The position numbers were made by a program, and so were the translations under genes. The notes below the pieces were generated by a model. It did not search any database, was not told where the DNA came from, and saw only the letters and a list, made by a program, of their open reading frames with translations. DNA of 64,000 bases from Gentiana macrophylla. Taxonomy: Eukaryota; Streptophyta; Magnoliopsida; Gentianales; Gentianaceae. Where the stretch lies: NCBI GenBank assembly GCA_026214975.1, contig JAOBSW010001164.1, positions 1 through 64,000 on the forward strand, given 5' to 3'. This document shows, one piece after another, positions 49,467 through 58,840 of the stretch (position 1 is the first letter of the stretch; every line of letters begins with the position of its first letter).

Positions 49467-50302
49467 CTATATATGTATTTATATTTCGTGGTTATTTTCG
49501 TTGTTATGAGCGGTTAAGGGCTCAAGGCTAGAACCACCATTGTGAAGCCACCATCACCGGAATAAATAAGAATTTCGCATTCATTCGTTCTCGTAAGCTT
49601 TCTTGTTCTTCCTTCATGTTTTAAATTATTTATGTGCGATATGTATGAACCATACGTATGTTGCATGCTAATCGAATTTAGACATACGACAGTTGATAAA
49701 TTCTTAGATTGCCGTGAAGGAGAGTGATAATATTTTTCCAACAAGCGAGAGTTGATGGAGAATATTGTTAGATTAGGATAATTTTTATCCGTATCTTTGC
49801 TTTGTAAATTCTTTAGTCGTACCGAGAGGGGGACTAATTAAAAGGCGATGAATCGAGAGAGGAAACGCCTCTTTAGTAGATTATAATCCAAGACTTACGA
49901 ATGAATATGTGTTTTTCTTGTTAATTTCGGTGGGGTGGTGGAACAATGGTACGTTCTAGTTGTTTTAATTATATAGTTTTATCAAAAGATTTGTTACGTG
50001 TTCGTTTTCTTTTTAATTGTGAAACCTTTGTTTTATTTTTATTTTTTTAGTCATAATTATTATCTGTCATGTTGTGTTCTTTCTTTTAAATTTTGAAACC
50101 TTTAGGTTATTTTTATTTTTAATTAAAAATTCAAACTCACAATCATCACTTTAAAAGGAAATCGATGGCAAAGACTCCTTTTCGTACAAGTCCCTGCGGA
50201 TACGACCCAGTTTCACCACTATAGCTGCGAGCCTTCGCACTTGGGGCTGACATCGGTTTTTTTTAATAAATTTTATCACTGCTTTGCATAAAACCGCAAA
50301 CA
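48423..50302 (+). repeat. 5' LTR
   Basis: 1880 bp. TATA box TATAAATA at 49068-49075, immediately preceded by CCGGC-CCCC-GCCGG (49034-49047), a potential 5-bp hairpin with a CCCC loop; a related copy is at 48963. It contains (TA)n runs at about 49256-49279 and 49430-49462, and CCCTGCGGATACGACCC near 50192, the conserved late-LTR block. Frames in it are incidental. Confidence 0.85.
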
Positions 50303-50308
50303 AGTTTT

Positions 50309-50407
50309 TGGCGCCGTTGCCGGGGAAACAACAAGTTTTCTTGGTAGCATAGCCCTAAGAACTGTGTGTTTTAAACCGAACAAGTTTTTTGGCGCCGTTG
50401 CCGGGGA
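50309..50407 (+). promoter_or_regulatory. Tandemly duplicated tRNA-Asp primer-binding site
   Basis: TGGCGCCGTTGCCGGGGA is found at 50309-50326 and again at 50390-50407, each preceded by ACAAGTTTTT. The first is 6 nt after the LTR end and is the expected working site. The second lies 63 nt downstream. Both are perfect complements of the plant tRNA-Asp 3' end. Confidence 0.88.
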
Positions 50408-50537
50408 CTTGGCACGGAAAGTTTTCGTTTTCAATTTTCGAAAAAAAAAAAACAAACTCACTCGGTAATTACCGAGAGAGAGAGAAAATTATTATTGTTT
50501 TCTTGTTGTTTTCTGAGATCTTGCAGTTTGAGCTGAA

Positions 50538-51365
50538 ATGGAAGGATTTTTCAATCAATACTACTCACCTGAACAACAATACCCTTACCAAACTCAGGCA
50601 CCTGAACAATATTATCAACAACAGTATATGCCTGAACCTCAGTATCAACAGCAGAGTAACCAGGATTCTTGGTCCTATAATTGCCTTAGTGCATACCAGG
50701 ACCAGAATTATGGTTATTCGAGTAACGAGCCACAATATTATGAGGGTTGTCCAAACCCTAGTGCTTATCAGAATTACGGTGTTCATACTCAAAGCGTTGA
50801 CAACTTTGCACATATTCAGATCTTGCAAGCGAGAATGCTGGACATGCAAGAGTTCAATATAAGTGATGTATCCGCCATAAAAAATCTTCAAGAGAGGGTG
50901 GTGCAGTTGATTGAAATAATGGGGTTCGAGCAGGAAAAACGGGCAGGTGAAATAGAGGTGGTTAAGGATGATGACGTGCTCATTGAAGAAGTTCAGGTTG
51001 AGGATGAGGTTGATGATTCAATTTGCTATAAGACAGAGTTAGAGGAGCAAGAGATTGATCGGCCATCTTTGGTAGAGCCACCGGGAGAGTTGGTAATATT
51101 TGATATAACGGTCCCGGATTACTATATTCGTCCATTCTGTGTGGATAAATTTTCTGCGGTCCAATTTATGTACTCCCCGATGGATGAACTTTATGGAAAA
51201 GCGAAGAAGATGGTTCGACAGGCTGATAAAAGAAGATTCTCCGGCTGGGAGAAGGTAGCATCGAGGACCAAAAGAGATACGTTTCTAGACAATTCAATTT
51301 CGATGGTTCTCGCATTGTTAATTTTTCTTAAGATATTGATCTTCTTAAGTTCAGATTTTGGTTGA
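50538..51365 (+). CDS. Q/Y-rich, coiled-coil, tail-anchored protein of a non-autonomous LTR element
   Basis: 275 aa, starting at the first good ATG after the PBS (GCTGAAATGGAAGG). Residues 1-85 are rich in Q, Y, P and N (MEGFFNQYYSPEQQYPYQTQ at the start), low complexity and prion-like. About 92-135 predicts as a coiled coil (IQILQARMLDMQEF, LQERVVQLIEIMGFEQEKR). About 138-170 is strongly acidic. 175-250 holds a conserved block (VEPPGELVI, VPDYYIRPF, FMYSPMDELYGK) followed by basic residues. About 253-271 is a single hydrophobic segment at the very C-terminus ending LSSDFG. The C-terminal about 100 residues are conserved in the fragment at 43002-43559, including both residue pattern and end point, which argues for selection. 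No zinc knuckle, protease, RT or integrase motif. It occupies the place of gag-pol. It could be a derived gag, a remnant of an env-like ORF or a new protein. I do not recognise the family. Confidence 0.8.
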   Translation: MEGFFNQYYSPEQQYPYQTQAPEQYYQQQYMPEPQYQQQSNQDSWSYNCLSAYQDQNYGYSSNEPQYYEGCPNPSAYQNYGVHTQSVDNFAHIQILQARMLDMQEFNISDVSAIKNLQERVVQLIEIMGFEQEKRAGEIEVVKDDDVLIEEVQVEDEVDDSICYKTELEEQEIDRPSLVEPPGELVIFDITVPDYYIRPFCVDKFSAVQFMYSPMDELYGKAKKMVRQADKRRFSGWEKVASRTKRDTFLDNSISMVLALLIFLKILIFLSSDFG

Positions 51366-51377
51366 TTCTTTTTACCA

Positions 51378-51520
51378 GTCGAGCCAACGACGTAAAACAA
51401 AAGCGCTTGGGGAGAGGCAACCCCGCCTTAATAAGACTGTGTGAAATTAAATAGCTGTTTATGTGTTTTTATTGGTCGAGCAAACGACGTTAAACAAAAG
51501 CGCTACCGGGAGGCAGCCCG
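51378..51520 (+). ncRNA. Two copies of the post-ORF hairpin
   Basis: Copy 1 (51378-51424) starts 13 nt after the stop: GTCGAGCCAACGACG, TAAAACAAAAGCGCTT, then GGGG-AGAGGCAA-CCCC. Copy 2 (51475-51520): GTCGAGCAAACGACG, TTAAACAAAAGCGCT, then CGGG-AGGCAG-CCCG. With the copy at 43650 the stem pair next to GGG/CCC is T-A in one copy and C-G in another. So pairing is kept while sequence changes, and the loop stays AGGCAA or AGGCAG. A (TAA)n run follows (about 51521-51543). Confidence 0.7.
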
Positions 51521-51543
51521 TTAATAATAATAATAATAATAAT

Positions 51544-53130
51544 ATGGATAAGATTAGTCTTAATGAAATGTAGAATCTGTAGAAAGAATGAATACAATGG
51601 AAAATGAACACTAAGCACAACTAAGTCTCAAGATGAATGTTTGAATGTTATTAAAGAGGGAACGATTAGGTGGTTATCCGAAAATCCCGAGGTAGAATAC
51701 AGAAAAAAAATTCAAATGCTTCATTTCTTGGACTTAGGTTGTTAAACCCTTGAGGATCTGGGTATAAAAGACTCACAGTCAATACTTTGTCATACATTTC
51801 ATTTTATGATCTAGTCTGTTTCCAATATGAATTTGTGCCTTGATTATGATATATATGCACGTGTGATGCTCTTTATTTGCCTATCGAATTTTCTGACGTG
51901 ACAGGGCCATTTTCTTATTATTCTCATATCCCTGTTCAATATTTTGGCACGAGGACCATGTCCTGTGTTTGCTTTGTTTTGGTTGTTTTGTTTTGGTATA
52001 GGGATTCGGATCGTGCTTTCTCATGGCTGTTACGGAATTCGATAGCACCTTTCTGCCATTTTTATAAGCTAAGTCTTCCTCTCTATCTCATTCACACTCT
52101 GGGAACATTGCAAGTTCGTAAGTGGGGGGTAGAGTCGTGATTGATCTAGAAATGGCATGAAGGGTTTATTATGATAGCACCTTAGTTTTTGATCTTTTTC
52201 GAGCATTATTTAGTTGATTAAAATAAACTGTACAAGGTATATATTTCATGGATTTGAAGATGTAATGATCAATTTGGATGTGTATAACCAACGTGAACCG
52301 TAAGTGCATTTTAACCCCAAATTTATTTGTGTAACATGAATCCATTGTTCACGTAAGCCTTTGATATTGAAGCAAAAATTTTAAACTGTATCCATTCAGT
52401 ATCCTAGTGTTTATCCTAGAGATAGCAGTAACTTAGTACCTAACTTTTGAACGTGTACTGTGAATATCTGAAGGTTTGAATGTGATAGGAAGGATATAAG
52501 TTAAGGAAGAATACCAGACTAAGAAGAACTATATATATGTCGGTTGTAGCTACCAATGATTTGAGTGCGGTAGGGCGTTATCATGAAACGTCCTATATCA
52601 CTATGAGTTTTAAAAGCTACCGACTGCCTGATGATAGTAGTCCAGCTAGGGTGTTATCACGAAACGTCCTATTGCTGGGAATGAAGGCATATGCTACAAA
52701 TGTGAAATTTAAGAAAAAAAAATGACAATATGGAAATATGGTTAAGCATGGTTGAAAACTTAGTTATCTTCTGACTATCCCCAGTATAAACTGAATGATA
52801 TGCTTTGGGATTATCCTAATAAGTACACGGGAGGACTTTGTGTGAAATCATATCGCTTATACCTAGGAAAGTCATTAGGGTATGTCTCGAATGGATATTT
52901 GTGCGTTTGCTTGAATTATTCAAGAGTGGATAGTGGAAATTGAAAAGGCTTGTCACACACACACACACTCTGTTGTACAATTATATTGCGGTTAACGTGT
53001 GGTTATAATTCAAATGGTTGTATCATCTGGTTGTCCTTTATATCTTATATCTTCATGAATTTGTCCCTCATTCATTTTGTTTTATCGCTTGTTTTGCTCG
53101 AGCACGACCAAAAGCTAAGTGGGGGGTTGT
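51544..53130 (+). other. 3'UTR with duplicated motif and PPTs
   Basis: No credible gene. TTTTGGCACGAGGA (about 51943) through TGTTTGCTTTGTTTTGG matches the relative at 43.99 kb. CACACTCTGGGAACATTG then TAAGTGGGGGGTAG (about 52119) is an internal PPT-like tract. Two copies of GGTAGGG.GTTATCA.GAAACGTCCTAT lie at 52569-52605 and 52647-52680. GTTATCTTCTGACTATCCCC (about 52762) matches the same position in the 23674-29486 element. GCTCGAGCACGACCAAAAGC then TAAGTGGGGGGTTGT (53115-53130) is the terminal PPT. Confidence 0.7.
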
Positions 53131-53896
53131 TGATAAGGGAAAAATTCACTGTTATTATTATAACTTTTTACCCCACTTCTGATTTCATTTTGAGCACTTT
53201 TATATCATTGCGAGTCATAAATTCCTTAGATATATCTAAGTATGTTAGTAGTAACTATTATATAAAATATCGTGTTTTTACTAGTTTTTGTACCGGTTTA
53301 GTAACCGGAGTGTCGTGTCGGATTTACGCTTGGTGTTTTGGTGAATTATTGCAGAATTATAGGATGACCAATATCCCGAGTGACGACATGTTTTGAGCCC
53401 TAAAAGAGGTGTTTAGAGGGTTAGAAGAAGGTGCCACAAGCTTACGAGTTCGAAGGGTCGATTTTCCTACGTACTTATATCGTAACCTGTTTTCGACGGA
53501 GATTTGACCCAACTTAGAGGCATTTTCAGGGGAAGAGTTCTGCATGAAAGTTATAGATCTTTGAATGAGCTTTCCAACGCACTTTGAAACACGTCAATCA
53601 AAGGTCTACAACTCAAGATGGGTATTTTACCGAACAGCTGATAGTTTGAAAGTTCGGCACGAGCCGGAAAAACCGGCCCCCGCCGGATTTCTCATCATTT
53701 CAACCCACGTGGGACTGACACAAGGGAATCTGCTTCCCAAGGCCAGCCCCCGCCGGGATTGGACCGGCCCCCGCCGGTGCATTGCCCTATAAATACTCCC
53801 CTCGGGCTAATGGTTCAGGATGTCCCAAAATATATATATATCTCTATATATATTTTCTCCTCTACCTTTTTCTTTGTATTTTAGTTGTTTTGGGGC

Positions 53897-53968
<72 letters not shown>

Positions 53969-54043
53969 GTAGTTGTAATATCGTTATAATAGTTATCGTT
54001 ATAATATCGTTTTCGTTTTGTTCTTTCTTTTCTTGTTTCGTTT

Positions 54044-54101
<58 letters not shown>

Positions 54102-54243
54102 TATCTATAGTAGTATCTATATATATGAGAATCGGCAAATGATTGAATTAAGGTTTTAATTTGGTTTTAATAGAATTACAGCATTGATGAAGGATATTAT
54201 GTAAAACTTCCACTGTTTTAATCCATTTACATTTTGACAGTGA

Positions 54244-54319
<76 letters not shown>

Positions 54320-55144
54320 TTATATTTCGTGGTTATTTTCGTTGTTATTAGCGGTTAAGGGCTCAAGGCTAGAACCACCATTGTGAAGCCACCATCACCG
54401 GAATAAATAAGAATTTTGCATTCATTCGTTCTCGTAAGCTTTCTTGTTCTTCCTTCATGTTTTAAATTGTTTATGTGCGATATGTATGAACCATACGTAT
54501 GTTGCATGCTAATCGAATTTATAGACATACGACAGTTGATAAATTCTTAGATTGCAGTGAAGAGAGTGATAATATTTTTCCAACAAGCGAGAGTTGAGGA
54601 GAATATTGTTAGATTAGGATAATTTTTATCCGTATCTTTGCTTTGTAAATTCTTTAGTCGTGCGAGAGGGGACTAATTAAAAGCGATGAATCGAGAGAGA
54701 AACGCCTCTTTAGTAGATTATAATCCAAGACTTTACGAATGAATATGTGTTTTTTTTTATTAATTTCGATTGGGGTGGTGGAACAATAGTGACGTTCTAG
54801 TTGTTTTAATTATATAGTTTTATCAAAAGATTTGTTACGTGTTCGTTTTCTTTTTAATTGTGAAACCTTTGTTTTATTTTTATTTTTTTAGTCATAATTA
54901 TTATCTGTCACGTTGTGTTCTTTCTTTTAAATTTTGAAATCTTTAGGTTATTTTTATTTTTAATTAAAATTTCAAAATCACAATCATCACTTTAAAAGGA
55001 AATCAAAGGCAAAGACTCTTTTTTCGTTCAGTCATACGGATACGGCCGGTTTTGCCACCACTATATTATGAGCCTTCGTGACTTGGGGTGACATCAGTTT
55101 TTTTTTAATAAATTTTATCACTGCTTTGCAGAAAACCGCAAACA
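53131..55144 (+). repeat. 3' LTR
   Basis: 2014 bp, partner of 48423-50302. It is 134 bp longer mainly because of (TA)n expansion at about 53897-53969, 54046-54100 and 54247-54316, plus one extra CCGGCCCCCGCCGG-type unit (three at about 53673, 53742 and 53764, against two). TATA box TATAAATA at 53788-53795. It is followed by the TSD ACTAT. Tyr/Ile-rich frames at 53782-54159 and the reverse strand are translations of the TA repeats. Confidence 0.88.
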
Positions 55145-55697
55145 ACTATTTTTATCTTATTACCATAAATTTAATTTTCATAAATCAATTAATATCTAAT
55201 ACTTCAAAACTGACGCACGAGACTAGCGAAATTTAGACTTAGGCAAACTAAGTGTTCCTATGGGATCAAGATTACAAGCATCGGAGAAACCCGTCATCAA
55301 GTCATGTATCAAAATTGGATTTTACAAATTTCAATCCGTCAATAGATAAGCTTTAAATCCATTGCAAAGGCCAAAAACCCAAACACGCCATATCTCGGCT
55401 TAAAACGGGTATAAACGGCTACAACAGGATTTAACACTTATGTATGCCAGAAGGAATTATACCTTGATCCATAAAATGGCCAGATTTCTTGCTTAACCCA
55501 GAACATTAGTTTGCATAAGTATGACATCTCGTAACATAAAAGATCATACCAGCATTACATATCATCTGAGTATATTTTAACACATATGTATTTAGCCTAT
55601 CATTAGGCTAAACATAAAATAAAATAAAAATTAAAATTACAAAACTAAAAATTAAAAGACTTACAATAATATGTTGTCTTCAAGTAAACTTCAAACT

Positions 55698-55803
55698 TTT
55701 ATTTATTAAGATGGAATATTTTACAGAGCAAGCTAAGAGAGAAAGAAGAGGAGAGTAAAAACTCAAGCGTGCCTCATTAGTTTCTACAACTAAGCTATAT
55801 ATA
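55698..55803 (-). promoter_or_regulatory. Pararetroviral promoter/poly(A) region
   Basis: The minus strand has TCTATATATAGC (plus about 55794-55805) and, about 90-100 nt downstream, overlapping AATAAA signals (AATAAATAAA, plus about 55698-55708). A TATA box followed at about 100 nt by a poly(A) signal is the usual arrangement for the terminally redundant transcript of caulimovirids. The 55804-56035 stretch between this and the last ORF is non-coding. Confidence 0.5.
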
Positions 55804-56035
55804 GAAAAAACGAGAAAGAAAAGGCCAAAACAATGGGCCAAGAGAATAAAATAAATGGCAAACATCTGCCATGAAATTCAAAAAGTAAAAGCGTAAAAAA
55901 CAAGAAATAAAAGATAATGGGGTTACTGTTTACCTACAGAAAAATACCACTTGCTACAGTAAAAGTTACTATTCATGAACAGTAACGCCGACATATTTGT
56001 CTTATATGAGATATTTTTCTGATACAATAATGTAT

Positions 56036-56308
56036 CTAATTGTTATTGTCTTCTTCCAATTGTTTCATAAACTTCTGTAGATCATTAATTTCTTCATTCG
56101 GATCTTGTGCTTCTCTTGCTAAATTTGAAGAGGAGCTCATTGAAACATCTGATTTTGCATCATCAATCTTGTGACTAAAATTCTTTAACAAATCTTTCTT
56201 TATCTCTGCCATATAGTATTGCAAAATTTCTTTGCTGGAATTAATTCCTTTGATTTTTAATTTGCCTGATATATTCTGAAATGGACTTTGAACAATATTT
56301 GATTCCAA
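56036..56308 (-). pseudogene. Small C-terminal frame downstream of pararetroviral ORF2
   Basis: 90 codons, acidic and Ser/Asn-rich at the end (SDVSMSSSSNLAREAQDPNE). It lies 48 nt beyond the stop of the 56357-57427 frame. It may be the C-terminal part of the same ORF split by stops or shifts, or an independent frame. I see no domain. Confidence 0.45.
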
Positions 56309-56356
56309 TATATCTTCTTCAAATTCTTCAAAATGACGAATTTTTGTCTGAATTTC

Positions 56357-57427
56357 TTAAAATAATTCTTCACCATATAATTTTCCTGTTTGAGGATCAT
56401 TTTTAGACAATTTTGTCCAAAATTTAGAGAAATATTTTCTCTTAATACAAGGTAAATTTTCTGTAGTTATATCTACAAATGGTGTCCATTTCAAAATCCA
56501 TGGAATAGAGAATTCCAAAAAGAAATATAACGAACCAGAGCAATTTATTAAATTTCCCTGATTGCTTAATTCAGATATTTTGGGTGATACATCTACCCAT
56601 TGAGAATATAATTCCCTAAATTCTTCTGGAAGAATTTTAACAGATGGTCCATGTATTAACCACCATTGTTTAAACCAATTGGGTATATATTCCAGATGTT
56701 TATATACTTTTGGACATACTTTGATAAACCAAGTATGTTTTTGTTTTCTATTTTCATATAAAAATACATTTGTGAATGCTTGGATATAATCCCAATAATT
56801 GTATTTGATGGATATATTTTTCTCTTGAAAAAGATATTCTTTTTCTTTAAATAAAGAAATTCCCCATTCATTTGGAAGATAAATCTTTTTAATAATGATT
56901 TTGCTGAAAGTGTATTCTTTCTGATCATTAGCCATGAAATGTGTAATTTCACATTCAGAAGCTTTCAATAAATTTTCATAATAAGACCGTTGCTTATATG
57001 CAGTGGCCGGAAAAGGATTATTATCCAAATATTTTTCCATTAATGACCATGGGTCATTTTTCTTTTTCAAATTATCATATTCAATTAGGAATATAATTCC
57101 TGAATTTTCATTTTCTTGATAAGAGGTTATATCCTCTTCTTCAGATATCACAACATTCGTATATGAGGGTATTTCCTCATTGGCTTTGTCTTTCCCATTT
57201 TTCTTCATTTTATATTCAAGGAATTCTTGATATTCTTTATCAGAAGTATTATTCTGATTGTGTGAACTTCCAATTCCGGATATATTGTCCGAATAGAGTA
57301 TTTTGTTCCCATGTTGGACCAGGATATTTCCTCGTCCTCCTCTACCACGATAAGGGGTTATACCCCCTCTTCCTTGTATTGACATACCTGCAAATATTAA
57401 GAAATTAATTATTTTCATGTTGTCCAT
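56357..57427 (-). pseudogene. Pararetroviral ORF2-like frame (356 codons)
   Basis: The longest frame of the remnant. Near its start is a Gly/Arg-rich stretch (GRGGITPYRGRGGRG), then acidic sequence, then a globular part with aromatic-rich motifs (YIPNWFKQWWLIHGPS, FSIPWILKWTPFVD). It has no RT, protease or zinc-finger motif. The position after RNase H matches the second ORF that florendoviruses carry, whose role is not known to me. An inner ATG at 57385 follows TTTCTTAATATTTGCAG, which looks like a 3' splice site, so expression may have involved splicing. The preceding frame 57620-57405 probably belongs to the same ORF. Confidence 0.6.
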
Positions 57428-57620
57428 GTCTACAACTCCAGCATGGCTGTTTGGAGGGTAAAGAAAGCTGTAGAGGCTTTCCAGTTATTTCCCTCTGTAT
57501 AATTTCTTTTTTCATTTTTCCTTTTTTGCTTTGAACAGCAATATTCATATCTTTCCACCATTTCTGCCAGCAAAAAGTGTCTCTAAAATAATAATTATTT
57601 TCAGAATTATCCGACATCAT
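57405..57620 (-). pseudogene. N-terminal part of pararetroviral ORF2
   Basis: 71 codons starting at an ATGATG that overlaps the TGA stop of the RNase H frame (GGAATGATGTCGG). This is the stop/start overlap expected for reinitiation in polycistronic pararetroviral RNA. It contains CWQKWWKDMN, then a basic stretch. It ends shortly after overlapping the next frame, so either a frameshift or an intron joins them in the ancestor. Confidence 0.5.
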
Positions 57621-58840
57621 TCCTGCAAGAATTCTCTGGTTAAGAAATCAGGAAGACTATTTTCTTCTCCTTTCTTATGAATAATATTAAAATCAAAAGG
57701 GGCTAAATGAGCCTGCCATCTTGCAAATATTTGCTTAGAAATATCATGTTTAAAATCTTTTGTAAACATAAATTTTGCAGATTTGCAATCTGTATAAATA
57801 AGAAATTTCTTATTATATAAATCATCTTGAAATTTTAAAACACATTTAACAATAGCGAGTATTTCTTTAGCTACTGCAGAATAGTTCTTTTGACTACCAT
57901 TCCATTTACCAGAATGAAATCTAACAAGATAATCTTGTTTTGTATCTGAACATATTTGTTTTAAAATACCTCCAAACCCAATATCCGAGGCATCAGTTTC
58001 AATTATTTTATCCCAATTAGGATTAGCTAACATTAAACAAGGTAAATTGGATACCTTTTTCTTGATTAATTTAACAGCTTCAGTATGCTGTTCTGTCCAG
58101 GATGTTGGAGATTTCTTAAGTCTATCATATAAGATAGCTGCATCTTTTGCTAAATCCTTATAATAAGCAGAAACATAATTTAAACTGCCTAAAAATCTTT
58201 GTAATTGAGTTTTGTCCAAAATCATATCAGGGAATTTAGAAGCAAACTCAATACTTCTTTGTATAGGAATGATATTTCCTTTTTTCAATATTATGTCCTA
58301 AAAATCTGATCCTAGTTTGAAATAATGACATCTTTGGTTTAGATATAACTAACCCATTTTGTATAATCAATTTTCTAAAGATATCTAAATGTTTGAAATG
58401 ATTTTCAATCGTTTTTGAAAATACTAATATATCATCAATATAAACTATGATAAATTCACTATAAGGAGTAAATATATCATTCATAATTTTTTGAAATTCC
58501 GATGGAGCATTTTTCAAGCCAAAAGGCATTACTCTTCATTCATAATGGCCAAAAGGAACATTAAAAGCTGTTTTATATTGGTCTTTTTCAGAAATTTGAA
58601 TTTGCCAATAACCAGATTTTAAATCAAATTTGGAAAATATGATAGAATTATAAAGTCTATCTAATAAATCTTTCTTATTAGGAATAGGAAATCTAATCCA
58701 TTTTAATACTTTATTCAGAGGTTTATAATTTATCACCATTCTAGGAACACCTCTTTCTATTTCACTATGTTTATTAACATAAAAAGCAGTACAAGACCAA
58801 GAAGATTTAGATGTGTTGGACAAGATTTTTTAAGGGAAAT
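57617..58840 (-). pseudogene. Pararetroviral RT and RNase H fragment, broken
   Basis: Three pieces on the minus strand. 58840-58536: RT palm start, with the motifs RGVPRMVINYKPLN, IFSKFDLKSGYWQI and YKTAFNVPFGHYE. 58529-58248: MPFGLKNAPSEFQ and the catalytic FIIVYIDDIL. 58288-57617: connection and RNase H, with LQRFLGSLNYVS, ETDASDIGFGGIL, YSAVAKEILAIVK, LIYTDCKSAKFMF and a final HKKGEENSLPDFLTR. An in-frame TGA separates pieces 1 and 2, and a frameshift near 58250-58290 separates 2 and 3. The upstream start, protease, coat and movement parts are absent. The YIDD box and the acidic RNase H residues are still visible, so decay is modest. Confidence 0.85.

Larger units (their letters stand above)
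48423..55144 (+). mobile_element. Complete non-autonomous LTR element with one ORF, 6.7 kb
   Basis: LTRs at 48423-50302 and 53131-55144 (TGATAAGGGA...AACCGCAAACA) are flanked by ACTAT (48418-48422 and 55145-55149). The PBS for tRNA-Asp is present twice (50309, 50390). The interior (50303-53130, 2.8 kb) encodes a single 275-aa protein, then two copies of the AGGCAA/G hairpin, a long 3'UTR with the duplicated GTCCTAT motif, an internal PPT-like tract (about 52119) and the terminal PPT (53115-53130). There is no protease, RT or integrase, so it must rely on another element for movement. Both LTRs are close copies, so the insertion is recent, and the ORF is unbroken. Confidence 0.88.
55145..58840 (-). 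mobile_element. Endogenous pararetrovirus remnant (Caulimoviridae, florendovirus-like)
   Basis: On the minus strand, from 58840 down: reverse transcriptase, RNase H, then a second ORF overlapping the end of pol, then a non-coding region with a TATA box and poly(A) signals. There are no LTRs, the order is that of plant pararetroviruses, and the RT/RH are caulimovirid in type. A second ORF downstream of pol, in a genome fossilised in angiosperm chromosomes, fits florendoviruses (established knowledge, from memory). The upstream half (movement protein, coat protein, protease) is missing because a copia-type LTR begins at 58841. The copy has stop and frameshift breaks and is not functional. The left limit is unclear; 55150-55680 has no recognisable feature. 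Confidence 0.78.

Noticed and set aside
50389..50891. Frames overlapping the start of the 275-aa ORF on both strands
   Set aside because: They are shadow frames. The 50538 frame has the better start, a credible domain layout and a relative at 43 kb.
49052..54159. Ile/Tyr-rich frames in both LTRs of the 48.4-kb element
   Set aside because: They come from (TA)n microsatellites and appear on both strands.
55150..55680. Possible pararetroviral leader with a PBS
   Set aside because: I could not find a TGGTATCAGAGC-like site on the minus strand. The stretch is left unassigned.
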